Of a stretch of DNA of 33,833 nucleotides, positions 23,176-32,045 are shown in pieces. Location of the stretch: assembly GCA_011524645.1 (NCBI GenBank), contig WTJY01000044.1:1-33833 (forward strand), written 5' to 3'. Under the pieces are notes generated by a model. That model saw only the letters and a list, made by a program, of their open reading frames with translations, was not told the origin of the DNA and ran no database searches. Positions within the stretch are counted from its first letter, which is position 1; each line of letters starts with the position of its first letter. The translations under genes were made by a program, and so were the position numbers. This DNA comes from Anaerolineales bacterium (GTDB lineage: Bacteria; Chloroflexota; Anaerolineae; Promineifilales; Promineifilaceae).

Positions 23176-24387
23176 GTGAACTCTATTAATACAAATGACA
23201 TGTATTCTGATAACGATTTACGTGAATACGTGAACATTTTAATAAAATATTGGCGGTGGCTTCTGATTTTTCCGCTTGTTATTTCAATTGCCATGTTTGC
23301 GTTTCAGACAACTCAGCCATCAATCTATCAATCATCGGTCTTGCTTGCTATTACAAACCCGCTTGATACGAATATCGCAATCGATGGTGACATTCATGCT
23401 TATGGACAGCTAGCTTTAAGTGATGCATTGGTTACAACACTGCATAGCCGTTTTGCGGATCAATTGCCAGAAGAGATTGAAAATAGTATTCAACTTCGCA
23501 ACAACGTTCTCTCTCTTGATACCTCCACAAGTAGTGATCTTCTTGGATTGACTGTTACGACTTCCTCCCCACAATTAGCGGCTGATATCGCTAATTCATG
23601 GGCTCAAATATTGATTGAAAATGCGCGGCCTATTTATGGGACGCCTCGTGTTGAATCTATCGGGTATTTAGAGCTTCAATTAGAAGAAAATGAAATACTG
23701 TTAAAAAACGCTGAAAATGCGATCATTGAGTTTGAGTCGTCAAACAACAAGGTATTTTTAGAGAATGAGCTAAACACATTGATTCAGCAGCAAATAGATA
23801 CGTTGGATACACTTTCTAATGTAGAACGGCTTTCGAATAACATAAGTGCATTTCGTCAATATATTCTGTCCGGAGACCCAAATGAATCGGTGACGGCGCA
23901 AGACTTATTGACTATTATTGACTTGCAAAATCAAGTGTTTGAATCTATTTCTGCTCAGTATCAGATATCAGTTAACTTTGATTTTGATGGTGAACTAACC
24001 ATTGCCTCCGAGTTGGCTCAAAATTTGGATACTTGGTTGTCTATCTTGTCTGATCGCAGAGATCGGTTAAATTCATTGTTGGAAGAGACTAATCCTCAAA
24101 TATTAAACATACAAACAGACCTTCGTATTCTTGATAATCAATCGCAACGTTTTGAAGCCGAATTACAGCAAATTCAAGAAACGCGTAATAGTTTGCAATT
24201 ATCGCTTAATCAACAAATCATTTCTTCGCAAAGTATAGAGAATCAAGTTCGAGTAGTTGCTGAAGCGATTAGTGTCAATCAAGCCGTACCAAACAATACC
24301 CTTTCAACTGTGGTATTCACTTTTATGGTTACATTTATCCTCCTTGCCACTGGGGTTGTTTCATTTTATTGGCTACAGAATGAGTAA
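23176..24387 (+). CDS. Wzz/chain-length-determinant-like polysaccharide co-polymerase
   Basis: A 403-residue inner-membrane protein. TM1 (about 31-48, WLLIFPLVISIAMFAFQT) follows a short cytoplasmic N-terminus. A long Gln/Asn/Leu-rich periplasmic coiled coil spans about 160-360 (LELQLEENEILLKNAENAII), and TM2 is near the end (VVFTFMVTFILLATGVVSF). It has no BY-kinase domain. The family controls O-antigen or exopolysaccharide chain length or export. GTG at 23176 with TAGGAG 9 nt upstream is the chosen start; the in-frame Met at 23200 is less likely. Base composition is A/T-rich and it contains no CGGCCG, unlike the neighbouring genes. Confidence 0.88.
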   Translation: MNSINTNDMYSDNDLREYVNILIKYWRWLLIFPLVISIAMFAFQTTQPSIYQSSVLLAITNPLDTNIAIDGDIHAYGQLALSDALVTTLHSRFADQLPEEIENSIQLRNNVLSLDTSTSSDLLGLTVTTSSPQLAADIANSWAQILIENARPIYGTPRVESIGYLELQLEENEILLKNAENAIIEFESSNNKVFLENELNTLIQQQIDTLDTLSNVERLSNNISAFRQYILSGDPNESVTAQDLLTIIDLQNQVFESISAQYQISVNFDFDGELTIASELAQNLDTWLSILSDRRDRLNSLLEETNPQILNIQTDLRILDNQSQRFEAELQQIQETRNSLQLSLNQQIISSQSIENQVRVVAEAISVNQAVPNNTLSTVVFTFMVTFILLATGVVSFYWLQNE

Positions 24388-24514
24388 ACTCTCTTTCCGG
24401 TAGCTCGCGACCTGATTCAGATAAAATAAGTCTATCGTTGATAAGATATGACTGTCAATCAAGCTTGAAAAATAAGAGATTCACCAAAAATTCTGTTGTA
24501 CTGCAGTTGATGGT

Positions 24515-24566
24515 TGTGCCTTTAATCTACTTGCAGATTAAAGGCACAATTTACTTTTAAAGTAAA
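24515..24566 (+). terminator. Strong hairpin plus palindrome after the Wzz-like gene
   Basis: A perfect 14-bp stem (24515-24528 with 24535-24548), loop ACTTGC, is followed by TTTACTTTTAAAGTAAA, a second palindrome (24550-24566) with T-runs. It probably ends the Wzz transcript. The rest of the 342-nt gap 24388-24729 shows nothing firm; AGGTG lies 10 nt before the next ATG. Confidence 0.75.
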
Positions 24567-24729
24567 CATATACGATAAAGATACACACAAAAGCGGAAAT
24601 TCGATGATGCCCGTGTATGAAATAGATAGCAAGGGGTCAATTGTGCTTTGGTTTGTCAGTTTGGCGAACGAGAAACTTATAGATACCGTGCATTTTGATG
24701 ATGGTTATTGTTTTTAGGTGAAAACATAG

Positions 24730-25770
24730 ATGAGCATTCATTTTTCTACAATTTTGATTACAGGGGGGGCTGGATTTATCGGCTCTAATTTGGCATGGCG
24801 GTTATTGGGCGCGAAAAACAAAGTTGTTGTGTTTGATAATTTTAGTCGCGCAGGAACGCAAAAAAATGCAGCTTGGCTAACTACACATGAAAATCGAGAT
24901 GCATTGACAATTTTACGTGCTGATTTACGTGATGCGGTTGCGGTTCAAGATGCAATTGAGGGAGTTGATATAGTCTTTCATCTTGCCGGGCAAGTTGCTG
25001 TAACCACCTCGGTTCGAGATCCGCGAAACGATTTTATGGATAATGCATTGGGAACACTCAATGTACTTGAAGGGGTTCGTCTTGCTTCGACACAACCGAT
25101 ATTGATTTACTCCAGCACCAATAAAGTGTATGGCAAGATGGACGACATTCTTGTTGGAGAAGACGAGAATCGTTATTTTTACGAAGAGCTTAAACAAGGG
25201 GTTCCTGAAAGCTTTCCTTTAGATTTTCACTCTCCTTATGGCTGTTCCAAAGGAGCTGCCGATCAGTATGTACGTGATTACTCTCGTATTTATGGCATTA
25301 AAGGTGTTGTGTTCCGCCAAAGCTGTATTTATGGTTATCGGCAACTTGGGGTTGAAGATCAAGGATGGGTTGCTTGGTTTGCGATCGCAGCCACGCTGAA
25401 CCGGCCGATCACGATTTATGGCAATGGTAAACAGGTACGCGATATTCTTTTTATTGATGATCTTTTAGATGCGTATGAAGCGGCCGTGGAACAGATTGAT
25501 GTGACCCGAGGGAAGATTTATAATATCGGTGGTGGTCCCAAGAATACCATTAGTGTATGGCGTGAATTTAAGCCTCTGCTGGAAGCGAGCTTAGACAAAG
25601 AGATTCCCGTTTCTTATGATGATTGGCGGCCGGGTGATCAACATGTCTTTGTGAGTGATATTCGCCAAGCTGAGCTTGATTTCGGGTGGGCTCCCAAAGT
25701 GGGGGTAAAAGATGGCATTGCCCGCTTGTGTGAATGGGTTGTGGCGAATCAAGACCTATTTGAGTCTTGA
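24730..25770 (+). CDS. rfbE: CDP-paratose 2-epimerase-like NAD-dependent epimerase
   Basis: A 346-residue extended SDR. The Rossmann motif GGAGFIGSN is near residue 14. YSSTNKVYG near 137, SFPLDFHSPYGCSKGAADQY and VFRQSCIYGYRQLGVEDQGW strongly match the CDP-paratose/tyvelose 2-epimerase family, where Asn-Lys-Val-Tyr-Gly replaces the usual SAAVYG. The family interconverts CDP-paratose and CDP-tyvelose, dideoxy sugars of surface polysaccharide. No CDP-glucose dehydratase is nearby, so the exact substrate remains uncertain. It lies next to the Wzz-like gene on the same strand, supporting a surface-glycan role. Confidence 0.88.
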   Translation: MSIHFSTILITGGAGFIGSNLAWRLLGAKNKVVVFDNFSRAGTQKNAAWLTTHENRDALTILRADLRDAVAVQDAIEGVDIVFHLAGQVAVTTSVRDPRNDFMDNALGTLNVLEGVRLASTQPILIYSSTNKVYGKMDDILVGEDENRYFYEELKQGVPESFPLDFHSPYGCSKGAADQYVRDYSRIYGIKGVVFRQSCIYGYRQLGVEDQGWVAWFAIAATLNRPITIYGNGKQVRDILFIDDLLDAYEAAVEQIDVTRGKIYNIGGGPKNTISVWREFKPLLEASLDKEIPVSYDDWRPGDQHVFVSDIRQAELDFGWAPKVGVKDGIARLCEWVVANQDLFES

Positions 25771-25811
25771 TGAAAACCAAAACATAGATGGTTCAAAGCT
25801 GTTGACACCTG

Positions 25812-27506
25812 TTAGCCGGTTATGATCGGCTTAATCGGCTTGCTTGTGCGTGGGCTTTCTGTGTAAGCCGGTAGCGAAAACCAAAACCGACTGCCAGCAC
25901 CTTCTTCACTCTCGACCCCCACGTCTCCCCCCATTTTGCGTACGATACGCTCTACAATCGAGAGACCTAGCCCATGCCCATTCTTCCGTTTGCTACCGAG
26001 ATCTGCAAACGGTCGGAATAAAAGCTCCTGATCCTTTTTAGCGATGCCGGGACCTTGGTCCCGCACCCAGAAAACGATCATCTCTTTCGCTGGGTCAAAA
26101 TGGGCTCCTAAAGACAAAATTGGCGGCGTTCCCCCATATTTAAGCGCATTGGTCATGTAGTTATACCAAATTTCTTCGATCCACGGGCCATACCCTTTGG
26201 CGATGAGCCAGTGATCTGGCAGATCGATTTCCGCCTCGATTTCTTTGATCCACTCGGCCAACCGATCCTGTACCTCGCTCACGATAAAAGCCATATCGAT
26301 TTTTGTGTAGACCGCTTTCGCTTCCCGAACGGCCGATAAAAGCATTAAGGCATCGATTACACTCGCCATTTTACGGCCGTTGCGGGCGATAACTATTGAC
26401 GAATTGTGCACCGTATCGGGGGTGATATCTTCTGGCGACTCATGCGCGGTCATCACCAGATACTCCGCATAGCCGACAACACGGGTTAACATATTTTGTA
26501 AATCATGTGCGACCGTGTGCCCGAAGGCGTCTAGTTCCGCATTTCTTTCCTGCAAATCAAGTGTCTGGGTGCGTAGGGCTTTTACAAGCCGTGCATTTTC
26601 TAGAGCACTCGATGCGGTAGCCGCTAAGGTTTCAGCTAAAGACAAGTCGTCATTATCAAAAGCCCCAGATAATTTGTTGACAAACTCGACGACCCCAATG
26701 ACTTCACTACGCGCTCGTAGCGGGACCGCCATCAGAGATTGGGTCGTAAAATTGATTTGTGCATCGACATCACTTTGAAAGCGTTCATCAGTTGCCGCAC
26801 GATGTAAGATGGTGCTTTGGCCACGCTCTGCGACCCAACCGACCACCCCTTCCCCCCGCTTCTTGCGGATACCCATGAGTGGCGGTGGCCCTGTACGATG
26901 GATGACCGCTTGACAGACCACTTCTTGTTGTTGACTATCATTGACCCATAACCAAAGTGAACCCCCTTCGGCGTTGAGCAAATCAATTGCGGAACGCATT
27001 AGCTGCTCGATCACTTGACTGGGCTCCAAAATAGAAGAAAGTTTTGATGCGATTCCGTTGAGGGATTTTAAGGTATTGTTACGGGATTGCAGGGTGAAGA
27101 GCATGTCTAAACGCTCTTTTTCGATTTGCTGACGTCGTAACATATTGCGAACAACTAAGGGAAGTAGAGTCAGATAATCGTTTGATTCATTTTTGTTTAA
27201 ATAATCGTTGGCTCCATGACGTAATGCGGTGGCAGCTAATGTCTGATCATCGGCCGGTGTTAGAAAAAGAATCGCTGGTGGTGTGGGGGATTGCTGCGCA
27301 GCATCGACTAAATCGATGCTATTTTCATCTGGTAAGTCATGGGTGATAACGATAAGATCATAGGCATGTGTGGTAAACAACTGGGCCCCAGCACGGCCGG
27401 TTGCCGCGAGATCAATGGCATACTTAAAAGGCTTAAGCGTTTCTTTGAACGCATAAGCGATTGATTCATTGTGCTCAATGTAAAGAATACGGATCTTAGA
27501 TGACAT
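25812..27506 (-). CDS. Sensor histidine kinase with degenerate receiver and GAF domains
   Basis: A 564-residue soluble protein. The N-terminal receiver-like domain (1-125) is degenerate: the phospho-acceptor Asp is replaced by Thr 55 (LIVITHDLP), and the acid pocket reads IEHNE, though T and K near FLTPADD and LNKNE are kept. GAF spans about 165-300 (EGGSLWLWVNDSQQQEVVCQ). HisKA has H334 in HTVAHDLQNMLTRV, and HATPase_c has NYMTNALKYGG, VRDQGPGIAKKD and NGHGLGLSIVERI. It is convergent with the paratose epimerase, only 41 nt away. The output partner is not in the neighbourhood. Confidence 0.92.
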   Translation of the reverse strand: MSSKIRILYIEHNESIAYAFKETLKPFKYAIDLAATGRAGAQLFTTHAYDLIVITHDLPDENSIDLVDAAQQSPTPPAILFLTPADDQTLAATALRHGANDYLNKNESNDYLTLLPLVVRNMLRRQQIEKERLDMLFTLQSRNNTLKSLNGIASKLSSILEPSQVIEQLMRSAIDLLNAEGGSLWLWVNDSQQQEVVCQAVIHRTGPPPLMGIRKKRGEGVVGWVAERGQSTILHRAATDERFQSDVDAQINFTTQSLMAVPLRARSEVIGVVEFVNKLSGAFDNDDLSLAETLAATASSALENARLVKALRTQTLDLQERNAELDAFGHTVAHDLQNMLTRVVGYAEYLVMTAHESPEDITPDTVHNSSIVIARNGRKMASVIDALMLLSAVREAKAVYTKIDMAFIVSEVQDRLAEWIKEIEAEIDLPDHWLIAKGYGPWIEEIWYNYMTNALKYGGTPPILSLGAHFDPAKEMIVFWVRDQGPGIAKKDQELLFRPFADLGSKRKNGHGLGLSIVERIVRKMGGDVGVESEEGAGSRFWFSLPAYTESPRTSKPIKPIITG

Positions 27507-27564
27507 AAACAGAAAGTCTTTTCTTGGCTATTGATCAGCGTGTATGAAGAAATGATTATGGGAC

Positions 27565-28560
27565 TTACCACCACGCTTTGAAAGTAATGATTGTACTCCC
27601 TAAGGGATCACTCTCGCCATCTTGATAGGCGAATGCTTCAATTTGAACGTCTTGCCCTGGGGTTAAGGTGAGACCGCTTAAATCAACAATCGCTTGGCTT
27701 GTACCGTTTTGAGCTGTTTTGGCTGTCAATGTTTGTTCAATCGAGTCCCCCTGATGGCTAATAACAAGTTTGATGTCTAAACCATCGACTGGGCCTATTT
27801 GTGGATTTTGGACCAACAAATAAACAATTTGTTCCTCTCCAGAATAGAGAATCGGTGCGTGTACAGCCGCCGTAATGTCAACTGACTCGATTTGCGTAAT
27901 TGTCCCCTTTGGAATCAACGCTTGGGGGCCCGCTTCATAAACCGTATACAAATAATGGGCACGGCCGATAAAGCCAACACGGACCTGTTGTCCCGTAGGC
28001 GCTTCCGGATGCCATTCCAAACGGACATTTTCAAAATACTGGACCCGTAAATCCCCCTCATTTAGCTGTTCTGAAATCGGTAGTCCAAAGACATTTAAAC
28101 CATCACTTTGACGGTAAAAATCGAGGAAAGCCCCTTGGACACAAGGCGCAACTTGGCCGAAACACTCGACTTCCCCATTGGGAACTGTGGCGACCTGCGG
28201 TAAATCTAATCCTTCATACGCCCATTCGCCAAGAGCGGCTATGGTGATCGTTTCAGTTGTTGGATTGTAATCGAGACGGCCGCCATTGAAATACTGGACA
28301 TTGATTTCTGCACCGTTTTCATCGATTAGTTGCAATAGGGCACTATAGGGCTCACCAAAGAGTTCATCTAGATTATTCACTTGATAATAGCTCTGTAAAA
28401 CTTCATCTACACAGATATCAATACAAGCTGTGTCTGGTTGTTCTGTTTGTTGGCAAGCTACCACGATTAGCATGATCCACAGGAGAGATGCGATCGATAA
28501 AATAACAGATTTGCCCTTGGCTTGGGTTTGTTGTCGTGTTCTTAGTTCCAAATGTGACAT
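27565..28560 (-). CDS. Lipoprotein with YFxxxRxEWHP repeats and Ig-like C-terminus
   Basis: A 331-residue lipoprotein. The N-terminal signal ends in MLIVVAC (C36), although it is preceded by an unusually long 17-residue polar stretch. Two related motifs, QYFNGGRLDYNP (about 90) and QYFENVRLEWHP (about 180), each follow segments like FGLPISEQ; this repeat type is common in Chloroflexota surface proteins. The last 110 residues look like a beta-sandwich (YLLVQNPQIGPVDGLDIKLV). It presumably sits on the outer face; ligand unknown. It ends 59 nt upstream of the kinase start on the same strand, so co-transcription is possible. Confidence 0.85.
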   Translation of the reverse strand: MSHLELRTRQQTQAKGKSVILSIASLLWIMLIVVACQQTEQPDTACIDICVDEVLQSYYQVNNLDELFGEPYSALLQLIDENGAEINVQYFNGGRLDYNPTTETITIAALGEWAYEGLDLPQVATVPNGEVECFGQVAPCVQGAFLDFYRQSDGLNVFGLPISEQLNEGDLRVQYFENVRLEWHPEAPTGQQVRVGFIGRAHYLYTVYEAGPQALIPKGTITQIESVDITAAVHAPILYSGEEQIVYLLVQNPQIGPVDGLDIKLVISHQGDSIEQTLTAKTAQNGTSQAIVDLSGLTLTPGQDVQIEAFAYQDGESDPLGSTIITFKAWW

Positions 28561-28632
28561 TCTGAGTACTTTGCCACCGATTCAACGAGAGCGTTTCCAG
28601 ACTACATAACGTGCTATCAGGAATGGCGGTCA

Positions 28633-29580
28633 CTAATAAGCTTTGTCTTCAAGTGCTTCATGTTCTTCACGAAGACGTAAATAACTATCATACCGTTCTG
28701 TGGCGACACGGCCGTTTTCGACGGCCGCTAGAACCGCACAGCCCGGTTCGTGTAAATGAGTACAATCACTAAACTGACAGAGAGAGACCAGTGGGGCGAT
28801 TTCTCTAAAATATCCATCGATTTCATCCGGTTCGACATCATATAGTGCCCAACCACGAATACCTGGGGTATCTGCAATATACCCACCTTGACTACTTTCA
28901 AGTTTAAACAACTCAGCAAAGCGGGTCGTATGCATCCCTTTTGTGGTTGCTTGACTGACCGCACCTGTTTTTAAGCCAAGCCCGGGCTGAATCGCATTGA
29001 GCAAACTAGATTTACCCACACCAGACGAGCCTGCGAAAACTGAGACACGGCCGTCTAACTGCGCTTTTAGTTTGTCAATTCCCCAGCCTTTTTCCGCACT
29101 AACTGTCACTAGAGGATAGCCTATATCTGCATAGACCTTGAACTCTTCTTCGGCCGTGCCAGATTCGGCTAAGTCGATTTTGTTGACACAAATCACGGCA
29201 GGAACCTTTTGTTGCTCGGCAACAGCAAGCAATCGATCTAGCTTTCGCAGATGGGTTTTCGGTTTGCGGAGTGAAAAGACAAAGATGACTTGATCTACAT
29301 TGGCGACTAATACCTGCTGGCGATCTGTCTGCAATTGACGATTATGAGCCGACGGCCGTACACGAGAAAGGGAATTGCGGCGCTCGGCAACCGATTCGAC
29401 TAAGCCTTCATTCGTTGCGTGTTGGGTAAAATGAACCCAATCGCCTACTGCGACAATGTCAGTCGCTTTTTTTTTCCGCTTTAAACGCCCCGGCAAACGG
29501 CATATAACTTGCTGACCGGAATTAGTTTGTACCGTATAAAACCCACTGATCGCCTTAATAACCAATCCTTCTTTTGCCAA
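28633..29580 (-). CDS. rsgA: Ribosome small-subunit-dependent GTPase RsgA
   Basis: A 315-residue circularly permuted GTPase acting in late 30S maturation. An N-terminal OB fold (about 1-75) is followed by the permuted G domain: G4 VNKID near 145, G1 GSSGVGKSSLLNAI near 190, then G3 DTPGIRGW. The zinc motif SDCTHLHEPGCAV follows. Length is normal. The start is a TTG at 29580; an upstream ATG is closed at once by TAA, and the protein begins AKEGLVIKAISGFYTV as expected for the family. AAGGTGG lies 11 nt before the TTG. TATGAT is 5 nt upstream, so an alternative is a nearly leaderless message. Confidence 0.96.
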   Translation of the reverse strand: MAKEGLVIKAISGFYTVQTNSGQQVICRLPGRLKRKKKATDIVAVGDWVHFTQHATNEGLVESVAERRNSLSRVRPSAHNRQLQTDRQQVLVANVDQVIFVFSLRKPKTHLRKLDRLLAVAEQQKVPAVICVNKIDLAESGTAEEEFKVYADIGYPLVTVSAEKGWGIDKLKAQLDGRVSVFAGSSGVGKSSLLNAIQPGLGLKTGAVSQATTKGMHTTRFAELFKLESSQGGYIADTPGIRGWALYDVEPDEIDGYFREIAPLVSLCQFSDCTHLHEPGCAVLAAVENGRVATERYDSYLRLREEHEALEDKAY

Positions 29581-29888
29581 ATTAAATCATACCACCTTCG
29601 TTCGTAATGTTTGTACCCTAGCGCGTACGAACTTAAATCTAAAAATCCATAAATTTAAGGGCACTCAGATCATAGTACTTAACCCGTATAAAGTATTCCT
29701 TCTATATAGTATAGCGCAAAAACGGGCAAACACATGCTCAACCTCGCCTCGCGTTTATCAGCTTAGGACTGATTATCTACAAATTAAGCTGTTCGATTCT
29801 AGAGTTTAAGTTACAAGACTCCCATTATTATGCCTCTTAAGCTCTGTTTTGTGACAAATTCCGCACTGGGGTGACGATTGAGTATGTT
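29581..29888. other. Non-coding gap before the broken oxidoreductase
   Basis: No intact gene in these 308 nt. The right part (29820-29888) continues past the last recognisable residue of the oxidoreductase remnant without further similarity. I see no clear terminator or other element. Confidence 0.5.
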
Positions 29889-30038
29889 CTATTGGTCACC
29901 GAATTTGTCGGCCGATTCTTATGAGCGTGAGCCGACTGCAATCAGCTCGGCATCGGGTACGTCTTGTAAACCGGTCGCTAAACGATGGGCGATGTTACCG
30001 GTCGTTAAAATTCCCCAACGAAATGTTTCTACTGTCAT
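29889..30038 (-). pseudogene. N-terminal remnant of a Gfo/Idh/MocA-family oxidoreductase
   Basis: The minus strand from ATG 30038 reads MTVETFRWGILTTGNIAHRL, then ATGLQDVPDAELIAVGSRS, the NAD-binding start of Gfo/Idh/MocA oxidoreductases (GILGTGNIAxxF...AVxSRSxExAxxFG). A TAA at 29919-29921 interrupts the motif; ESADKFGDQ continues in the same frame to a TAG at 29889. A CAA-to-TAA change would explain the first stop. The other roughly 300 residues are gone. A weak ribosome binding site (GAAGAG) survives, so transcription may persist. Confidence 0.82.
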
Positions 30039-30094
30039 ACAAATCTCTTCATTAATGTGTAATTGCGTAAAATGTGGGCCAATTGAGTTGCAAA

Positions 30095-30925
30095 TTATTC
30101 AGCAGTGACTCGAATTCGGCCGTCTTCAACCGCGATATTTTCAATGTTGAGTGGGTTTCCATTGTTCCCATATAGAACCAGCTCAGACAAAGCGCGATTC
30201 CCTTCTATTTCTAGTTCTGAGATCATATCCCCAATCGGGCCATCGGGTGGGGTGCTAAACACCATGCCACCGATATCAACCCCGATGACTTTAAATCGGG
30301 CATTATTGCCGTCGATCCCCAGAATAACCGCGATTTGCTGACTGCCTAAACCGAGATTGGCTTGACCGCTCACTATGACCGCGTTCGGTTTAAGATCGAT
30401 AGAGACGTTTTGCACTTGATTGGTCACTTCTGGCGGGGCCTCCGGCCAAACGGTTGACTGGAAAACCTCATTGATACTGGTTTCATCATATTCAAAATAA
30501 TAAACTTCGTTCCCTTCGGTTGTGATGCCTGCGGCCGCCTGATCCACCCCCATCGCGTTGAGATCTACCGTTTCTTGCTGTCCATCTAACTGAACCGTCA
30601 CTTGATCTAATTCTTGTACGACCACGGCCGGTGTGGGGGCCACGGCTACGCTGCCACCACTCGTTGTATTGCTACTCGCGATCTCTGAATTCGCCCCGAC
30701 CCCTTCGGTAATAACCAACTCGCCACCGTTATTGTCCAAGACTTCAATTGTGAGACCTCCATCGCTTAACTGCCCTAAAACATCTTCCGTTTGTTGCCCG
30801 TCGCCAAAACCGGCAAATGCGACCATGATACGTGGCACAAAGTATGCCCCGACACAAGCGAAGATGACACACATTGCGCCTACACCGATGAACCCTAAAA
30901 TAATATTTCTTCTACGCTTTCCCAT
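30095..30925 (-). CDS. Membrane-anchored extracytoplasmic protein of unknown function
   Basis: A 276-residue protein. Positive N-terminus MGKRRRN is followed by a transmembrane helix (about 8-36, ILGFIGVGAMCVIFACVGAY), then a Gly/Ser/Asn-rich acidic region with Pro-Thr linker (about 60-105). The C-terminal domain is beta-rich (SIDLKPNAVIVSGQANLG, ALSELVLYGNNGNPLNIENI) and reminiscent of lipid-binding barrel-like folds such as DUF2993, but I cannot assign it. GAGG lies 8 nt upstream of the ATG. The oxidoreductase remnant directly downstream may share its transcript. Confidence 0.8.
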   Translation of the reverse strand: MGKRRRNIILGFIGVGAMCVIFACVGAYFVPRIMVAFAGFGDGQQTEDVLGQLSDGGLTIEVLDNNGGELVITEGVGANSEIASSNTTSGGSVAVAPTPAVVVQELDQVTVQLDGQQETVDLNAMGVDQAAAGITTEGNEVYYFEYDETSINEVFQSTVWPEAPPEVTNQVQNVSIDLKPNAVIVSGQANLGLGSQQIAVILGIDGNNARFKVIGVDIGGMVFSTPPDGPIGDMISELEIEGNRALSELVLYGNNGNPLNIENIAVEDGRIRVTAE

Positions 30926-30965
30926 TTGATAACCTCAATAATATGATGTTTGATAACTGACTTAG

Positions 30966-30971
30966 ATTATA
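30966..30971 (-). promoter_or_regulatory. Candidate -10 box (TATAAT) for the gene at 30925
   Basis: TATAAT on the minus strand lies about 40 nt upstream of the start, compatible with a short leader. No good -35 is found at 16-18 nt. Confidence 0.35.
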
Positions 30972-31095
30972 ATGCCTCATCAAAATAGCTTTGCTTGCTA
31001 AACGATTTTCTTAGAATAGGGTGATGCGCGAGGCTGATCGAGCACGTCACGCCGAAATTGAATCCTACTTCTTACATCTTATTTCATATTTTTGC

Positions 31096-31101
31096 TAAAA
31101 T
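31096..31101 (+). promoter_or_regulatory. -10 box TAAAAT giving a near-leaderless fmt mRNA
   Basis: TAAAAT ends 6 nt before the fmt ATG at 31108, the same geometry as at 9663-9676. There is no ribosome binding site. The -35 is poor (CTTACA at 31071-31076, 19-nt spacer), so confidence is limited. Confidence 0.45.
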
Positions 31102-31107
31102 CCCATC

Positions 31108-32037
31108 ATGATCAAAATCGTATTTATGGGAACCCCTGATTTTGCGGTTCCGTCCCTAGAAGCTTTAATCCCGACCGGCAATGTGGTTGGGGTGGTAACC
31201 CAACCGGACCGGCCGGCCGGTCGAGGCAATAAGCTACGCCAGCCCCCTGTTAAAGTGGCGGCACTCAATGCCGACTTGCCGGTCTATCAGCCGGAATCGT
31301 TGCGCTCGCGTGACGCGGCCGCTCCGATTGCGGCTTGGCAACCCGATTTGATCGTGGTAGCCGCTTTTGGCCAGATATTGCGTCGTCATTTGTTAGAGTT
31401 GCCCCGTTTGGGCTGTGTCAATGTCCATGCATCCCTTTTGCCACGTTGGCGCGGTGCATCACCCATTCAGCACGCGATTCTTGCGGGGGATGCGGAAACA
31501 GGGGTCACGCTCATGCAAATGGATCGTGGGCTTGATACCGGTGACATGCTGGTCAAAGAATCATTGATGATCGCCACCGATGAAACGGCCGCGACGCTAC
31601 ATGATCGGCTCGCTGCGCTGGGCGGAGAGATGATGACTCGCTATTTGCCCGATTTGCTCAACGGCCGACTCTCGCCGACACCGCAGAGCGATGATGAAGC
31701 CAACTATGCCCCGCTCATTAGCAAAACGGACGGCCGTTTAGATTGGTCAGAAGCGGCGGTTGCGCTAGATCGTCGCCTGCGTGCGATGTCTCCGTGGCCG
31801 GGGGCGACCACCACATGGCAAGGCAAGCCGGTGAAGATTCTATCCGCTGTGCCATTGGCTGACGTTCCGCCCCAAGGGAAGATCGGCGAGGTTGTGAATT
31901 GGCAGGGGAACACGGCTGTACAAACGGGTCAAGGGGTATTCCAGCTTGATCATGTACAGCTTGCTGGTAAAAAAGCGACCCAGATCGCCGACTTTGTGCG
32001 CGGGCGTCCCCAATTTATCGGCGCAATTCTCGAATAG
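31108..32037 (+). CDS. fmt: Methionyl-tRNA formyltransferase
   Basis: A 309-residue enzyme that formylates Met-tRNA(fMet) from 10-formyl-tetrahydrofolate. FMGTPDFAVPSLEALI is the N-terminus, then QPDRPAGRGNKLRQPPVK. The catalytic region CVNVHASLLPRWRGASPIQ holds Asn and His, and MDRGLDTGDML holds the catalytic Asp. The C-terminal tRNA-binding domain has LRAMSPWPGATTTW. Length is normal. It overlaps no neighbour and is followed after 8 nt by panE, whose ribosome binding site overlaps the fmt stop (TAGGAA), so they form an operon. Confidence 0.97.
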   Translation: MIKIVFMGTPDFAVPSLEALIPTGNVVGVVTQPDRPAGRGNKLRQPPVKVAALNADLPVYQPESLRSRDAAAPIAAWQPDLIVVAAFGQILRRHLLELPRLGCVNVHASLLPRWRGASPIQHAILAGDAETGVTLMQMDRGLDTGDMLVKESLMIATDETAATLHDRLAALGGEMMTRYLPDLLNGRLSPTPQSDDEANYAPLISKTDGRLDWSEAAVALDRRLRAMSPWPGATTTWQGKPVKILSAVPLADVPPQGKIGEVVNWQGNTAVQTGQGVFQLDHVQLAGKKATQIADFVRGRPQFIGAILE

Positions 32038-32045
32038 GAACAACT

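Noticed and set aside
24515-24548. Hexaloop hairpin as an ANTAR target
   Set aside because: The loop is ACTTGC: it has A at position 1 but T, not G, at position 4, and there is no second hexaloop partner. It fits a terminator better.
29878-30108. A 76-codon + strand ORF
   Set aside because: It is antisense to the Gfo/Idh remnant; the minus strand carries the real family signature.
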